64,000 nucleotides of DNA from Liolophura sinensis (GCF_032854445.1 NC_088302.1:19961338-20025337), one strand, 5' to 3'; counted from the first letter of the stretch, positions 21,169 through 33,699 are shown. Notes: a model not told the origin generated them from the sequence alone. Numbers and translations: made by a program.

Positions 21169-21631
21169 AGTAAAAGAGAGCCAAAATATGAAGTAAGGTT
21201 CATCAGATAGACAACTGAAAACAGTGGGTAAAAATAATTTCATTCATTTGTTTAGATTTTTTCGAAGAGAGTTGCAAGGCATTCAGATATTTAAATTCTA
21301 TGGCCGGCTTTACTAGCTGTACTGACAGTATCTAGGAACTCTGACGTCACATCACCTTTTTTTTTGGAACATTATTTCATTAATCTTTGACTCATGGATA
21401 AAAAGAATTATTCCAACATTCAGTTTCGTGATTGGAGTTTGGAAAGCTTCATGTGACGTCAGAGTTCCTAACGTCTGATAATATGGTGCATAAAGCCCAT
21501 CTTAGAATTCCAACGTCTGGACGCCTTTAATTGCCTTCACAAAAATCGAAAAATAAATGAAAGTATATTTATGCATAGTTTTAAGTGATCTATTAAGTGA
21601 TGCCTACTTCGATCTTTAGAGATCTTTTACT
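21169..21631 (+). mobile_element. TTAA-flanked foldback MITE, copy 1 (463 bp)
   Basis: The ends AGTAAAAGAG and CTTTTACT are inverted, and the inverse similarity runs on through most of both halves (for example around TTTCATTCATTTG and AAATAAATGAAAG). TTAA flanks both ends (21165-21168 and 21632-21635), a target typical of piggyBac-type transposases. No transposase is present. The palindrome TGACGTCA occurs at 21342-21349 and 21454-21461. A related copy lies inverted at 61174-61636. Confidence 0.85.
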
Positions 21632-21635
21632 TTAA

Positions 21636-22335
21636 AAGTTCCGACCATCAAATTCGTGTGGGAAACTCACCAAGATGGCTATCATGCACAACAGCATGAA
21701 AGAACAGACACATCGATCTGACCCGAATTAAGCTAACCACAGGGCGGGTCACAAATGGTTTCAGATATTCCCATTTGCATAGGTCAAAGGTTAGCCAAGT
21801 ACCAAAGTATCGCTTATAAAGCTGCCAGTGACTCCTCGAAAGTACACCATGGTTAATAACCGGTTCGTATAGAGAGTTACAAATCGGGACAGAAATCTTC
21901 CTGTTCTCCTCAGGGGGATGCGCTGTCGTCAGGGCAAACACTGGGCAGGGAAGTAAAAACAGACAGGATTGACTTCCCAGAGGTGATGTTGAACTGTCAA
22001 TAACACAGGCAACTATTACCCTAATTGACATTCCCTTACCGACCTTTGGTCTCCGTAGACTCTGTCAGCTCGCCTAACCCACGGGATTGTGTATATCAGG
22101 ATGTCACTGTGAGTCGGGAAAGGAGTTGTCAGAAAAATCCAAAGTGTCACCAAAGATTTTACAGCAAGTCGACATTTTTGTGACATCACTTCCTGCCCAT
22201 GATCTCACTTACGTAAAATTTTACACACGCTACACGTATAATTTACCTGAAAAATGTGGTTATAAACTTAACATGATTTACTACGTCATTAAAAGTTCTT
22301 CCTCTTCTTCTTCTTATTATATTCATTTAATTATT
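21636..22335. other. intergenic, no gene called
   Basis: Contains a 127-codon minus-strand open frame (22031-21648) that starts with ATG and a hydrophobic stretch. No motif, splice context or family was recognised, so it is left as an unsupported frame. A pyrimidine-rich CTT tract lies near 22300. Confidence 0.4.
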
Positions 22336-23276
22336 CATTAATAATTTAAATGAAGTTACTCTCACAATGTATTCACTTTTACAGGTGTATAGACGAGGTC
22401 AAAATGAAAAATATTTTCTTATGTAGTTGGAATATAATGCCATTGCTATTCTGCTTACATCTTTATGAAGTCCATACGTTATTCAATGGTGTTTCTACCT
22501 TACCCAGGATAAAAGCACCAATTCCGTTCCACCTATTTTCGAGATAAAATGGCCATCGCTTGCTGCTGCAATTTCCTTCAATAATATACCATGACAACGA
22601 CTGTCGATCTTCATCATACATTTATGTCCGCGTGCAAAACTATACCTATAAGGATGTAAATGTTGTTGTCCGTATACACTCACAGCTAACTGATATTTGT
22701 GTTGGCTCACGCGAGGATGACGTGGTCATAGATTGTAGAACACACTCGATACTGGACTTCAGGCATGCATGTACATGTAGGCCTACATCACTTATCACTT
22801 GTCGTATGTTGAATCGCGAAGTTGTCTCTATAGCGCTTCGATCAGCACATTCTCTCACTGAAACTATGGATGGTTTGAAGTATATTTAATGATAATGATA
22901 GTTTTATAGGCTTAGGGACAACGGATTTTAAAACTGTGGAACTTTTTTATCGTTTAAAAAGTTACAGGAGCGAAAGGCGTTAATTATGAGATATTGACAT
23001 TATACAGGATACAAATGTATACATAGATATCTTTTAAGGAAATTTGGTACATTAGAATTTCGTTGGCTTAGGGAAAGTATTTTCTCCAAAAGTAATACGT
23101 CCCTTTAGTATACGGAAGTATTCCGTTGCCCCTCATGGCGTGGAACATTTTCTGGGCGTATCGCCGATCAGCGACGTTGTTTGATTCAGTGAGGCAAACC
23201 AGCTATAGAGGTTTTATATGTATGTGTGTATGCTTGGGGTTCTCAAGTGAGAGTAACTTCATTTAAATTATTAATG
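22336..23276. mobile_element. putative DNA element bounded by perfect 30-bp inverted repeats
   Basis: Positions 22336-22365 and 23247-23276 are exact reverse complements of each other (outer end CATTAATAATTTAAATGAAG), with 881 bases between. The interior holds a 109-codon plus-strand frame (22560-22889) with no recognisable transposase motif. I see no clear target duplication, so the element type is unknown. Confidence 0.6.
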
Positions 23277-23527
23277 GTAATAATTATAATAATAATTTTA
23301 TGGCACTAGTTAAACATATTTAGTTCTTATCTACCCTTCCACAGTCCAGGTAAATGATTCCGTGTACGTTATGTTATGTGTGCTTGGGTTGTACTTATCA
23401 CTTTTCAGTCATTTGACGATGAGGAGGTGTGTGTACATATACTGTCTGTGTCTTCTCGTGACCTTGTGAGTCCATGCAGCCAAAGATTTGCCGCCACTAT
23501 AAGTATCATACCGAAGACACCAGACAT

Positions 23528-23647
23528 TACACCTCTCCCAGCCCAGTCACAATATACTGACACCAGGCAAGCCACTCCTGTTTCTTTACACCTCTCCCAA
23601 CCCAGTCACAATATACTGACACCAGGCAAGCCACTCCTGTTTCTTTT
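23528..23647 (+). repeat. 59-bp tandem duplication, 2 units
   Basis: The unit starting TACACCTCTCCCA and ending CTCCTGTTTCTT occurs twice, with one visible difference (CAGCCCAG against CAACCCAG). Confidence 0.93.
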
Positions 23648-24041
23648 CTCCAATACTATAGAGGTTGTGTGTATAAGATTTATATGGGATTAAGATCGAC
23701 TGTCTTAATCCCAGGATTTACATATTTTTACTGACAGTTTCACTATTTTATTGAGACTTCTGAATTTTACAACACAATGTTTTTCACACGTGAGGCTTCG
23801 TCATACAATATCATCCTGTATATTACACGAATACAGGTTTTAGTGACAATCTGAAGTAAATATACCCAAACATTGAACTGTCTTGCGGGGAAGCTGTGGT
23901 TGTTTCTGTATTTGTTTGGGGATTCCTGGTTTGTGTTAGTCGACAGGTGGTTGAGGTGCACGGTGAGTTAAGCCCGGAATGAGAGTCTTTACGTAACCGA
24001 TCCCCACACGGTGTACACATGGATTATCAGGCGTCAGAAAA

Positions 24042-24091
24042 GTGGGGAGGGTTGGGGGAGGGAGAAATGGGGTATGGGGGCTGAGGGGTGG
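24042..24091 (+). repeat. G-rich tract, possible G-quadruplex
   Basis: Runs of three to five G separated by short loops, over about 50 bases. Confidence 0.7.
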
Positions 24092-24331
24092 ATGACTGTC
24101 CCAAGGTATATAGGCTATAGGCCATGTAGGCAAAACCACTAAGCTGATGGTACATGATTTTCTTCATATAATCAAGCCAGGCTTAGGGTGGACTCGGAAA
24201 AATCTCGTGTACTTTATAGGTATATACGAAATATGATTGTACTAGATGATGTACGATGAAAACAATAGCAAATTACGTGGAGATATTCCTCGTACATGTC
24301 ACAGATTTATGTTTGTCTCATCGTGTCCAGT

Positions 24332-24440
24332 AAGGTGTTTTACGCCATACTCGGCCAGCATTATGCATGGTGTGAGGAAACCTAGCTGAGCTCGGCGGAC
24401 ACCCACCATAATTTCACAGGATGATGGCCGACCATTCCAC
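24332..24440 (-). mobile_element. SINE family A, eroded fragment
   Basis: Recognisable parts on the plus strand are GGTGTTTTACGCCATACTC, CCAGCATTATG and GACCATTCCACGTAC. The middle is heavily changed. Confidence 0.65.
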
Positions 24441-25557
24441 GTACTGCTCAGTCACGTCCGATGTATGGACACGTCCGATCGTCACGTTCGGTATATGAAC
24501 AGTTGCAATCAAAGCACAACTGCTTGACTTGGATAACTTGGTATGGTATGCGGCGCCTTTTTTCGATCAACGCTGAAATTTGCTTACTGCTTTTTTGTGC
24601 ACAAATCGGTCCCATAATAGCATACTTTATATACTTTTGGTGGTCTGTGTTGAACATTGTCGTGGAAATTGGTCTTGCGATTATTGACCCAGAGCGACCA
24701 TTTTTAGTGACGGCTGGTATACGAAACAACGTAAAATACCAGACAAATAAATAAACAGATGCATTACACAAATGTCTGTTTTAATGCATAGGTTCATAGC
24801 TTATCACTATCATCAATGTGTTATCGCTAGTTTTCTGGAAAGGATTTAGAAAAGCCATCGCAAAAAAGGTGCGATGCGAAAAGTGTTATGCTTGGGAACA
24901 TTGACCGTAGTTCATGTGTGTTGATTACATGTGCTGACACGTCAAAAACCGCAGTGTAAAGAAGGCTCAGGATGTTCTGGCTAAAGCGGCTTGCATCACT
25001 TCACACAGAGATTATGGAGTCCAGACCGAAGTCACTTATAGCTTATGTGAAGATCTACCTGTACAAGAGGATGTTTTGCCCTTCAGATTATTTTATTGAC
25101 ATTTGTCAGATGGTACAAGGGGGATAGGTTTAGTCAAAGTTTTTGGTGTTGACAATATTAAAATTGGTAAATATTTTATTATGTTGCAAAGTGGGGCTGG
25201 AAGAAGATTTTTTTGCAGTTTTCATATACATATTTGTGTCCAATTTCGGCCTGACCTGGTATCATCAATGTGGTGTTGACAAAGACCAAATTATCATTCA
25301 CTACACTAGCCTAAAATTGGTCAGAGCGTGATAGTGTGGCTACCGGGGCATGGACATTCCCCTCGCCTTGACGCAATACTTCTGGTGATAGTCGACCTGC
25401 CCCTCCCCTCTTTCCCGCTGCGCGACCTTCAAGCTAACAAATCTACCAACGCCTCTGATTTATTATTTATATATTATAATATTTATTTCTGTGATTTCAG
25501 CAGAAGCAACAAAGGACTACAGAATAAGATAATTACGGTATATATATAAAAAAATTA

Positions 25558-25680
25558 AATGGTCATGGGTTTCTCCTGGGCTCTGCCCGGTTTCCTCCCA
25601 CCATAATGCTGGCCGCCGTCGTAAATATTCTTGAGTACGGCGTAAAACGCCAATCAAATAAATATATAAATCAATCAAAA
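25558..25680 (+). mobile_element. SINE family A, 5'-truncated
   Basis: Starts at AAATGGTCATGGGTTTCTCC in the body and runs through TTGAGTACGGCGTAAAACGC to the (AAAT)n tail. It lacks the ATAAGTGA segment before AAATATTC. No clear target duplication was seen. Confidence 0.88.
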
Positions 25681-26459
25681 TTTTAACATAAATATGCTTC
25701 TTATCAAAAAAGAAAATTTGCCGGGAACAAATTTTACTCCGAAGGTTTTTTTTTTTAAATATTATCCCATATTTAAAGAGAACCTTTATTATGTGGTTCA
25801 TTTGTGCGTTCTTCCAATAGTTCTCTCATTCAAGAGCTCTCAGCTGTGTAGGGAGGGAAACTAAACAGGATAAAGTACAAGAATTACTTTCTTTGGACAA
25901 GTACCTGGCAGACCTCCTGACATATTTTTCAATCATTTGTCGGATGTGCGATGTCCTACATATATTTTGCTTCCTCTGGCAAATAGAAAAGTTCTCATGG
26001 GTAACAGAGACAGACCTGATGGGTATAAAAAGGAAATGCATTCCTGTGTTTGTAGGCTATGACAGAGGACAATAAAAACATCTTTGTAAATATTGAAGAA
26101 AACAATATGGAAACAGCGGGTAAACTAAAGTAGACACTGTGCGTCAGAACAGGGTCTCGTGGCTATTTGAGACAGGCCAAACTCGCATATTGACAACAAC
26201 AACAACACGTGAATAGGCAGTAAATTATTGTTAGGCAGATAGATCTTGGCATATTGCGATGCACAAGTGTCAGTTTTTATTTGAACTATAGCAACAGGGA
26301 GGCCAATTCATATTCCCCCACACGACTAGATTTGGCAAGGAGTTCTGCAGCATCCAGGGCTTCTCGATTGGGAGGGCCTTCGTCTTATCGACTTGTGTTG
26401 TAGGTGGTAAACCCAACATTCGCATCAAATACAATACAATAGACCAAATCTTTGTGACA

Positions 26460-26695
26460 GCTACAGTGCATGTGTTAGACCAATTTATTGCGAAAAATAC
26501 AGTATACATGCGGTATACACGCCACTGCGACAGATGCGGTACATACTGCAGACCCAATTCACTGCGACAAATACCGCGTGGGCCTGCACATACGTTTGGC
26601 ACATTATCATTGCAACAGATAGGCTTACAGTATATACTTTGCGACACATACGATACATGCATGCAGTAGACCCAATAATTGCTACATATATAATG
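26460..26695 (+). repeat. degenerate tandem repeat, units of about 40 bases
   Basis: Variants of CCAATTCACTGCGACAAATA and of ATACAGTATACATGCGGTAT recur several times with drift (for example near 26483, 26518, 26560, 26605, 26640 and 26680). Overlapping Tyr/Cys-rich frames on both strands are by-products of the repeat. Confidence 0.6.
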
Positions 26696-26696
26696 T

Positions 26697-26757
26697 TCCT
26701 GGACTCCAGGTTTCCTCCCATCACCATGCTAGCCACCAGTCAAATAGATAAATAAAT
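26697..26757 (+). mobile_element. SINE family A, 3' remnant
   Basis: CCAGGTTTCCTCCCATCACC, ATGCTAGCCACC and a short AAAT tail are recognisable; the ACTCAAGAATATTTC segment is gone. Confidence 0.6.
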
Positions 26758-27088
26758 CGATCAAATCATTCCGATACAAAACATATGGTAAACTGTATGC
26801 ATGTCTTCATTCACAATTTGCTTTACTTGACTTCAGTCCAGGTTCTACTATAAATAGTTTTAAGTCAAGTTGATAGTCAGGTAACCGGTTTCACCCTGTT
26901 TCTCCGCAGTTTCCTGCACCTACAAAGCTGACCTCCTTTGAGTTTTGTGAAATTTTCCTAAGTATGACGTTAAACCCTTGTCAAATAATTTAAAACATGA
27001 TAAATATCTTTGTTTTCCAAGTTGTTCCTTTAATGCTTGTGAAATACATGTGATTTGTGGTATAGACGAACACATTCTTTATCGATTG

Positions 27089-27571
27089 ATTGATTGATTG
27101 ATTGAGTGAGTGAGTCAGTATTTTTCACGTACATGTGATGGCGGTCAGGTTAATGGGGGGAAGAGCCCGGAATGAATCATGCACCGCCCTTCGCCAGGTA
27201 CTTGACCAACCTCCTAACTTAATGCTTCAGCCGAAACATGTAAAAACGCCCCTTTTTGATGTCATCAAATTGATAATGTTTGATGCATGCGGGTACTCGT
27301 GTCTGTTTCTGTCGTCTTGTATGCATCTTAATTAAAACTTTTAATCTGGTGATAAGCCTAGATTGCAGTCATCAGCACACGTGAGGCTATATAGCTGCAT
27401 CGAGGTTTTAATCTGATTAAGCTGGGATTAATTACAGTAATCCAAAACCAAACTCAAACTTTATTTGCCAATCTGGGCGGCGAAATGTCTTGGCATCCAT
27501 GCAGTTGTTTGCTTGTCCACAACGACATTTCACTGCCGGTGGGGTGGGGTTGGAGGGGTTGGTAGGGGGGG
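27089..27571 (+). repeat. simple repeats: (ATTG)n at 27089 and a G-rich tract at 27538
   Basis: Five ATTG units followed by AGTG units lie at 27089-27118. GGTGGGGTGGGGTTGG and a run of seven G lie at 27538-27571. Between them nothing was recognised. Confidence 0.7.
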
Positions 27572-27574
27572 ACT

Positions 27575-29527
27575 TTAATACTGTAGGCATTTAATTTTAA
27601 CGATAGCAGAAACCAGAAAGTCTCGCATAAACGTTTTCTCCCCTCAAACGACTAACAGTATTAGGGTGATCAAGAAAAGGTATTTAGTCACTGGACTGTT
27701 TTTGCGCATCAAACTACAAACGAGGCACATGGAATATACTGCATGTAAATGTTTACATAGTATAACTCAGGTAATAACTATTTTGCACGTGCACATTATC
27801 TGTGATGGTGGCCTTTCATACAGTTGTCATCAAGATCACCATTGGCAAACCTTAGAACAATTTCTAATTTATGTTTAAATTTAAAGTTAGTTACATGATA
27901 TTTCGTAAAGAATATGACACTGGCGCTCAACATCATGGATAAACAAAAATTGACTGGCCTGTTGGCGGTACACAATTACTGGTTAACTTCTGCATGGATT
28001 AAACGTGATTACATCACAGCATATTGAGTAAATCTAGACCAGTGACGTGTAATAAACTGCAATTAACTTCCCTGTTCTCTCTCTCTTTTTTTTATCTAAG
28101 TCGCCTTCAGATATGATGATATATAGGGGATATATAAATTGTTACTTTTAGTTATTTACATGAGTAGTTAGAATAAAACCTTAACTGAGTTTAACTGGCA
28201 AAGTGATTGGATTACGTCAATTACGTGTGATCATTTGCCAACTACCACAATGTTTTCGCAGTGTGCGATTTATGGTTTCTCTCTCCCTGAATGTAATATT
28301 TTGTATAATATGAAGAAAGTATTATACATATTGACAATCGGTCATTCAACATTCTACACTTCTGGGAACACAGCGCTCTTCATGAATTTTCATGAATTTG
28401 TCGAAATTTATCGAAAATAAGACAAACCGCGTTTTCTTTATTCAAAATATATGATCTTATCCTTGGTCAAACATACTTATTAACTATGATGCAATTATCA
28501 AATTCATTTGTGTCGTGGTTGAAAATGTTGCAAAATTAGAGTATGTAATATAAATTCATTTTCCAGGTTTTTGTGCACAGTTGGATGCAAGACGTTGTTA
28601 TCTGATTTGGGAAAAGTCATCGATGGTTATAATGCATGCACCGGTTCCCCTCGCTCTCTTTCTCTCTTTCAGCTCGGATCAACCCTTCAAATCTACCCAG
28701 GTTTAAAGAAATCCCGTCTTACTTAACACGTTGTCACATGTAATAGGCAAATTAACTCCTCGTCATTTTCCCAAGGGACGATGACAACCATAATGGCCGG
28801 CTGCTCTGTGTATGTGTGTGGTGTGTGACTGCTGCCGAGCCATTTATCGCGTGCTCTTTGCAGGTGCTTTGTGTGGGTATTAAGAAGGTTTAACATCGAT
28901 CCGTGGAGACAGGATTCCGACACGGTAGAGGACTCGCAGTTTCTAGCGATTAGCCCCTGAACTCTCCAAATGAATATACGTAATCGCTTTGTCGGTGGAT
29001 TCCGTCCTGAATTAACTTACCTGGATCAGGCCTGACTCTAACCAACTTCGAGAAAAACGGTATTCTTCGTTAAATCATGCTAATACACGTATGATATGTG
29101 ATACATAGTGTGATTTTCACGCCATATAACTATGATAGACAATGGTTGTTGCAAAAACTCAAAGACAATTAACAAAATATGTGCACAGCTAAACAGAATA
29201 ACAAGTTGATATTTTATTATACATATACGAAAGCCTATTTTAAAGCTTTTTTTTCGGGTTCGTAATTGCAATACATTACTTCTTTTAACACTATGTTTTA
29301 AGCAACAAAGAAGAAAATATATACTTTGTGAGCTAATAGAGCACATCTGCAAGGATCGAGTGGCGTATACCTTGTGAGGGATGGTTGAATGTGAATAATC
29401 TACCAGCGATATACTGATAACATTCGCGATAGAAGTGAGTGTTTTCAGTTTAACAGAGCAAAATTGCGTACATTGAGATTTGTATGTTATATTGTGCATG
29501 GAGTCATAGGCAGCTCCAAAGAGGATA
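27575..29527. other. intergenic, nothing recognised
   Basis: AT-rich sequence. The longest frame is a 139-codon minus-strand one (29499-29080), rich in Cys, Ser and Ile and without motif or splice support, so no gene is called. Confidence 0.4.
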
Positions 29528-29762
29528 TACTCAAAAATTTAATCTGTTAAATTTTACCGAAAGTCTGTTATCTGAGTGATGCTGGAATGTTTTATTCTGT
29601 TAAATGCACACATATTCTATTAATTCAACATAACCATTGTATGAAACTAACAGGAGGTTACGTTGAATGTGACTCAATATTGAGTTATAATAACAGAATA
29701 CATTCTAGCATTACTCAGACAATAGACTTACTGTTAAATGTAACAGATTAATTTGTTGAGTG
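29528..29762. mobile_element. TA-flanked MITE with long inverted repeats (235 bp)
   Basis: The left arm starting TACTCAAAAATTTAATCTG pairs with the right arm ending AGATTAATTTGTTGAGTG. The similarity runs for about 80 bases or more, including CTGAGT(G/A)ATGCT(G/A)GAATG. TA lies on both sides (29526-29527 and 29763-29764), compatible with a Tc1/mariner-type target. There is no coding content. Confidence 0.8.
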
Positions 29763-30596
29763 TAGGACAATTAATAAGGGACAATGTATCTGTTCGAGAA
29801 GGAGATTTCGAGTGTGAAATAGCAGTTTTGAATAGAACGAAATGAAAACATGATAAGAATGTTTTGGTAGCTACATGTGAATATACGTTGGTCAAGGCTA
29901 CTGCTGGCAAATTTCACAGGATTGTTTTCGTTTAGCACAGGAACATATTTGTCGTTTAATTCTCTGAATCGATGTGTTCAGACCTCCCTTATATGGTTTC
30001 ACGCTATATGCCCGAGAGCGACTCGAAATCAATGACCGCACGAGTCGTATTATTGTGGTATGCTCAAGGTTAAGGATGCTTATTTACACTGAAATTTATT
30101 CTCGCCTTTCTTCGGTTAAACCGCGGCGCGGAGCAACACTTAAATTTTGATCAAATTGACAAAAGCTGACAGTTTGATGTTCATCTGTAAATATTGTCCC
30201 ATGATTTATGACAGCGTTTCTTTTTTTGTTGAGACTGATTTGAAAAGCTTTTTGAAGCCGAAGTTGATACGAACTAGAGAAGAGTGGGCAAGGCCGTGGC
30301 TAAACCGGAATCGATTGAAGTGTGTCACTTTTGCAAGCTCTCGACAAGGTGTAAGAGGGCAGGGAACAAATAATATGTTTAACTTCAGAATATTACATTG
30401 AAGATATTAAATCTTTCTTTGTAACCGTGTCCCCATCAGGATGAGCCCAGTCATAAAGACACTTTCTTGTTGGTTACACCTCTTATTTATCACAAATGCA
30501 TGGAAATATTTTATACAGTCATGCGCTTATCTGTGAAAATGATTTTTTTTTCTAAGAATGAAATTTTACGCTATTATCATTCTGTGGCACATAGAC

Positions 30597-31090
30597 TTAT
30601 TTATTTATTCACTTGATGCTTAACGTTATTTTTAAGAATTGTTCACTTAAGCGATAACGCTCAGCTTTATTGATGGAGAATACCGCATTGCCGAGGGTAA
30701 AACACAAAGCCTTGGTCAGTTTACTTCTAAACAAACGATCCCACAAAATGACGTACTGCTTTGAACACCATATTGGTGGATTCGGTAAGGCGTCTCAGTG
30801 AAGCAGCACTAGAGGAAAGAGCGGTGTAAATCCGTCCTGGAACAAGGAGGCACATTACATGCACTCTAAGGATTCCTTTGTCGTCATATGACTGAAAAAT
30901 TGTTAAGTACGGCGTTAAACCCTAAGCACTCACTCACTCACTCCATATTGGTGGAAGACAAGTGGTCTTAAACGAACGTTTGACTGCACACCTCAAACGA
31001 GAGTAGTCGACGGCTTATTGTCACCATGCCCAGGGACAGTAAAAGTAGGGGAACCCAGAAATTCCCTGTCAAAACGGTGGCTTGCAGAAG
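30597..31090 (-). mobile_element. SINE-like repeat, family B, interrupted by a family C element
   Basis: The tail side at the left is TATTTATTTATTCACTTG, followed by CTTAACG. The core GACAAGTGGTCTTAAACGAAC lies after the inserted C element, and AATTCCCTGTCAAAACGGTG is at the head side. The interruption at 30781-30942 shows that B was already in place when C inserted. Confidence 0.65.
30781..30942 (+). mobile_element. SINE family C, 5'-truncated, nested in family B
   Basis: Starts at TTCGGTAAGGCGTCTCAGTG and runs through ATGACTGAAAAATTGTTAAG and GCGTTAAACCCTAAGC to an (ACTC)n tail. It has a perfect 13-base target duplication, CCATATTGGTGGA, at 30768-30780 and 30943-30955. Confidence 0.9.
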
Positions 31091-31099
31091 TTGATGATA

Positions 31100-33355
31100 C
31101 AATATGAAATCATCTTATCGGTAACGTAGTTGATACTGGTATATGAAAGTCGAAGCGTCAAGTCCGACATTCGTATACCACTCCTGGACCAAGTCGATGA
31201 TCGCAAGGACCCATTTCCAACAGAAGCTTAAAACACGAGTTCTGAAAGGAATATATCTAATAAATCCCTATACTTGGTAAATAAAGCTGGTAGCAAATAT
31301 GAAAGAATCAGCCATCAGTGATGCAGAAATTATGCTATCTAGACATGATACCTAAATCAAAGTTCAAACTCGTACTTCGTGAAAAAAAGTTGAATTAATC
31401 CATAATAAAGATAATTTTACGTTCGATATATGAACCGAGACAAGGGTGAATGTTGTATATTGATGACCGTTTTTTTAATGAAAAAAATCACTGTAATAAG
31501 AACCATTATTGTATTTATGGGAAGAAAATGATGATTTTCTTTTATTATCATGTTGTTGGCGCCAGATGTTTTACAATTAGTTATGGCAATACCTATAATC
31601 TTCCTTGTTCCCGTAATGTCTTGCTTCGGCTATATCAGTTTTGAGTTACTACGAAATCTTCACACTTTAAATATTAATTAGAAGTATTGAAGGTTAAATG
31701 AATGATAAAACTGCACAAAACATGATTTTATCTATCTAGACAAAACAACGCTCTCACAATGAGTCAAGATTTGCGCTGTGTAAACATAGGTCTACTGAAT
31801 GGAACATGCAGGCGTTAATCGGGTAGGGAGCGTCGTGAGTTCCAGGATTCTGCTGGTGAACTATTAGCCTCCCAGACCTGGTCCTGTTGCATCATTTTTG
31901 TGGGATCGTTTGTTGAATGCGATGACAACACAAAGATGTGAGTAATTCTAGACGTCTTAAAAATTCTAGACGTAGTGACGTCTTAAAAATTGATGTCTAA
32001 AATCAATTTTTTGGACTTAATTATTCTTAAGCCGTGGCGTTAGGGGCTGTGTATGGTGCTAATTTTTAACATTTACAGGATGAGAAAAGATAAAATCCTA
32101 ACCGTGGTGTAAACTGACAAAGAGTCCGTATTTAATCGGCTGCGTGTCACACTGTCCCACTGTTGTCATCGGTCAGGTTTTAGTCTCTGTGCTGCAGTCT
32201 TTTATACTCGATGTGTTCAGCTTAACCGTAGGCAAACTGCTGTACCCGTAGCGGCTGTACATGGCACTGTGTATATACTGCCCTATAACCAAGGGTGACA
32301 TCACTGACATAAGAGACAATCTAAAAGCACGATGGTACGAGGAAATGAAATTTGCCTGGCATTTAAATATTAAACATATTTTTGTGTTATTTATTATTTT
32401 TTGAGGAAGTTAGCTCTATATTTATGGCATTGTTGATGATGTTTTTTAAAATGTCTTTTTGGGAACTATCTCTTGGTTCTGTGAAGTCTGAAATTAATCG
32501 ATGAAAAACCTTTACTATGTTAATTATGTGTGGGGTGGGCACTCTCCCAGCGTTCGAACTATAATACAAGGTAGATGAATTCCACGAAGATGAGTCGTGA
32601 TTTGTTATGGTTTCTTGAACGAGAATGTTTGTCATCCGTATATCGTAAATATTGACCCTGCGTGCTCGTCTATGCAAAGGTAATATGTTTACACTGAGAA
32701 GACGAGTTCAGATGACTGGATATGCATTCCCAACTGCATCTCAGACTAAAGACGTGATGTTGTTGGTGAGAATGAGCCCCGGTGCCCTGCCCAAAGTCCA
32801 CACCCATCTTCCGGTGAGAGGACAGTTCCTTCCATTACAACCAGTTGATGATTTAGAACCCTGTCCCTTCCCCCCACACCTATTCTCCTGCCTAGATGAA
32901 GTGTTAGATAACAGGCCACGTAACCATTTCCCGTAATATTTCGTTGACATTCCAACAGCACCAGCGTACACATACCAAGACAACAGAAATCAGGTAGAGG
33001 CCAGCACTTTTCACCTCCTTGACGAGATATCCACAGTTGGCAATGTAAAACATTTTCACAAAATGATGTTTACTGGTTGCTATAATGTATTTACAATAAT
33101 GATCTTCACGAACATCGAACTTGGAAACCTGAAAACTGGCAATCGAAATCTAGTCAGCGATGGTCGTGTGCCACTTTAACCGTGAAATTTTCGTTGATTT
33201 AGAAATTTTAATTTATTTTTTTTTAAAACGAGTGTTACACGCTGTTGGAAGAAATCAGTGGAGTCTAAGTAGTCTTAATCCAGAGAGCCAGGCCTATAAT
33301 TATTTATTTATTTATATTTTTCGATATTCCTTAGTTTTAAAATTTAATTTAATGT
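31100..33355. other. intergenic, no gene called
   Basis: Mostly AT-rich. A 94-codon frame at 32652-32936 has GC-richer, coding-like composition (FLPLQPVDDLEPCPFPPHLF). It begins with TTG, has an internal ATG at about 32685, and has no recognised family, so it is only noted. Confidence 0.35.
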
Positions 33356-33359
33356 ATTT

Positions 33360-33425
33360 TTTATTTATTTCATTGGTGTTTCACGCTGTCCTCAAGAATA
33401 TTTCACTTAAGCCAAGGCAGTTTTC
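33360..33425 (-). mobile_element. SINE family A, 3' fragment
   Basis: TTTATTTATTTCATTGGTG and GTCCTCAAGAATATTTCAC on the plus strand mark the tail end only. Confidence 0.75.
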
Positions 33426-33512
33426 ATTTATAAGACTAGGCAAGGCTTAAACCGTATTGCCCGGAATAAACCAGAGCTACTGGCCAGGTTATACTGATGT
33501 AATAATCCAAGG

Positions 33513-33640
33513 GATCTATGGCCGAGTGGTTAGCGTGTTAGTGCATTGGAATAACTCTGGAGCATACCTCCAATGCGGTCGCTGTGAGTGGTACGTGGGA
33601 AGGTTTGCCAGATACCTGCGGATGGCCGTGGGTTTACTTA
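33513..33640 (+). mobile_element. SINE family A-related, head and body only
   Basis: GGATCTATGGCCGAGTGGTT is a variant A-box region. AATGCGGTCGCTGTGAGTG runs directly into GTACGTGGGAAGGTTTGCCA, so the B-box-to-CCGG part is deleted. There is no tail. The head variant resembles that at 56815. Confidence 0.7.
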
Positions 33641-33699
33641 GGCTGTTAGGATTTCTTATTCTTTCAACATATATGGCTATATTACAAGTGACTAGTATT

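Noticed and set aside
24461-24754. 97-codon frame with two hydrophobic, membrane-like stretches
   Set aside because: It is equally open on the other strand, has no family resemblance, and lies next to an eroded SINE.
26270-26755. Cys/Tyr-rich overlapping ORFs on both strands
   Set aside because: They arise from the degenerate tandem repeat at 26460-26695, and no secretion signal plus stable frame could be shown.
32652-32936. 94-codon frame with GC-rich, proline-rich end
   Set aside because: It starts with TTG, the reverse strand is open in two frames as well, and no domain is recognised.
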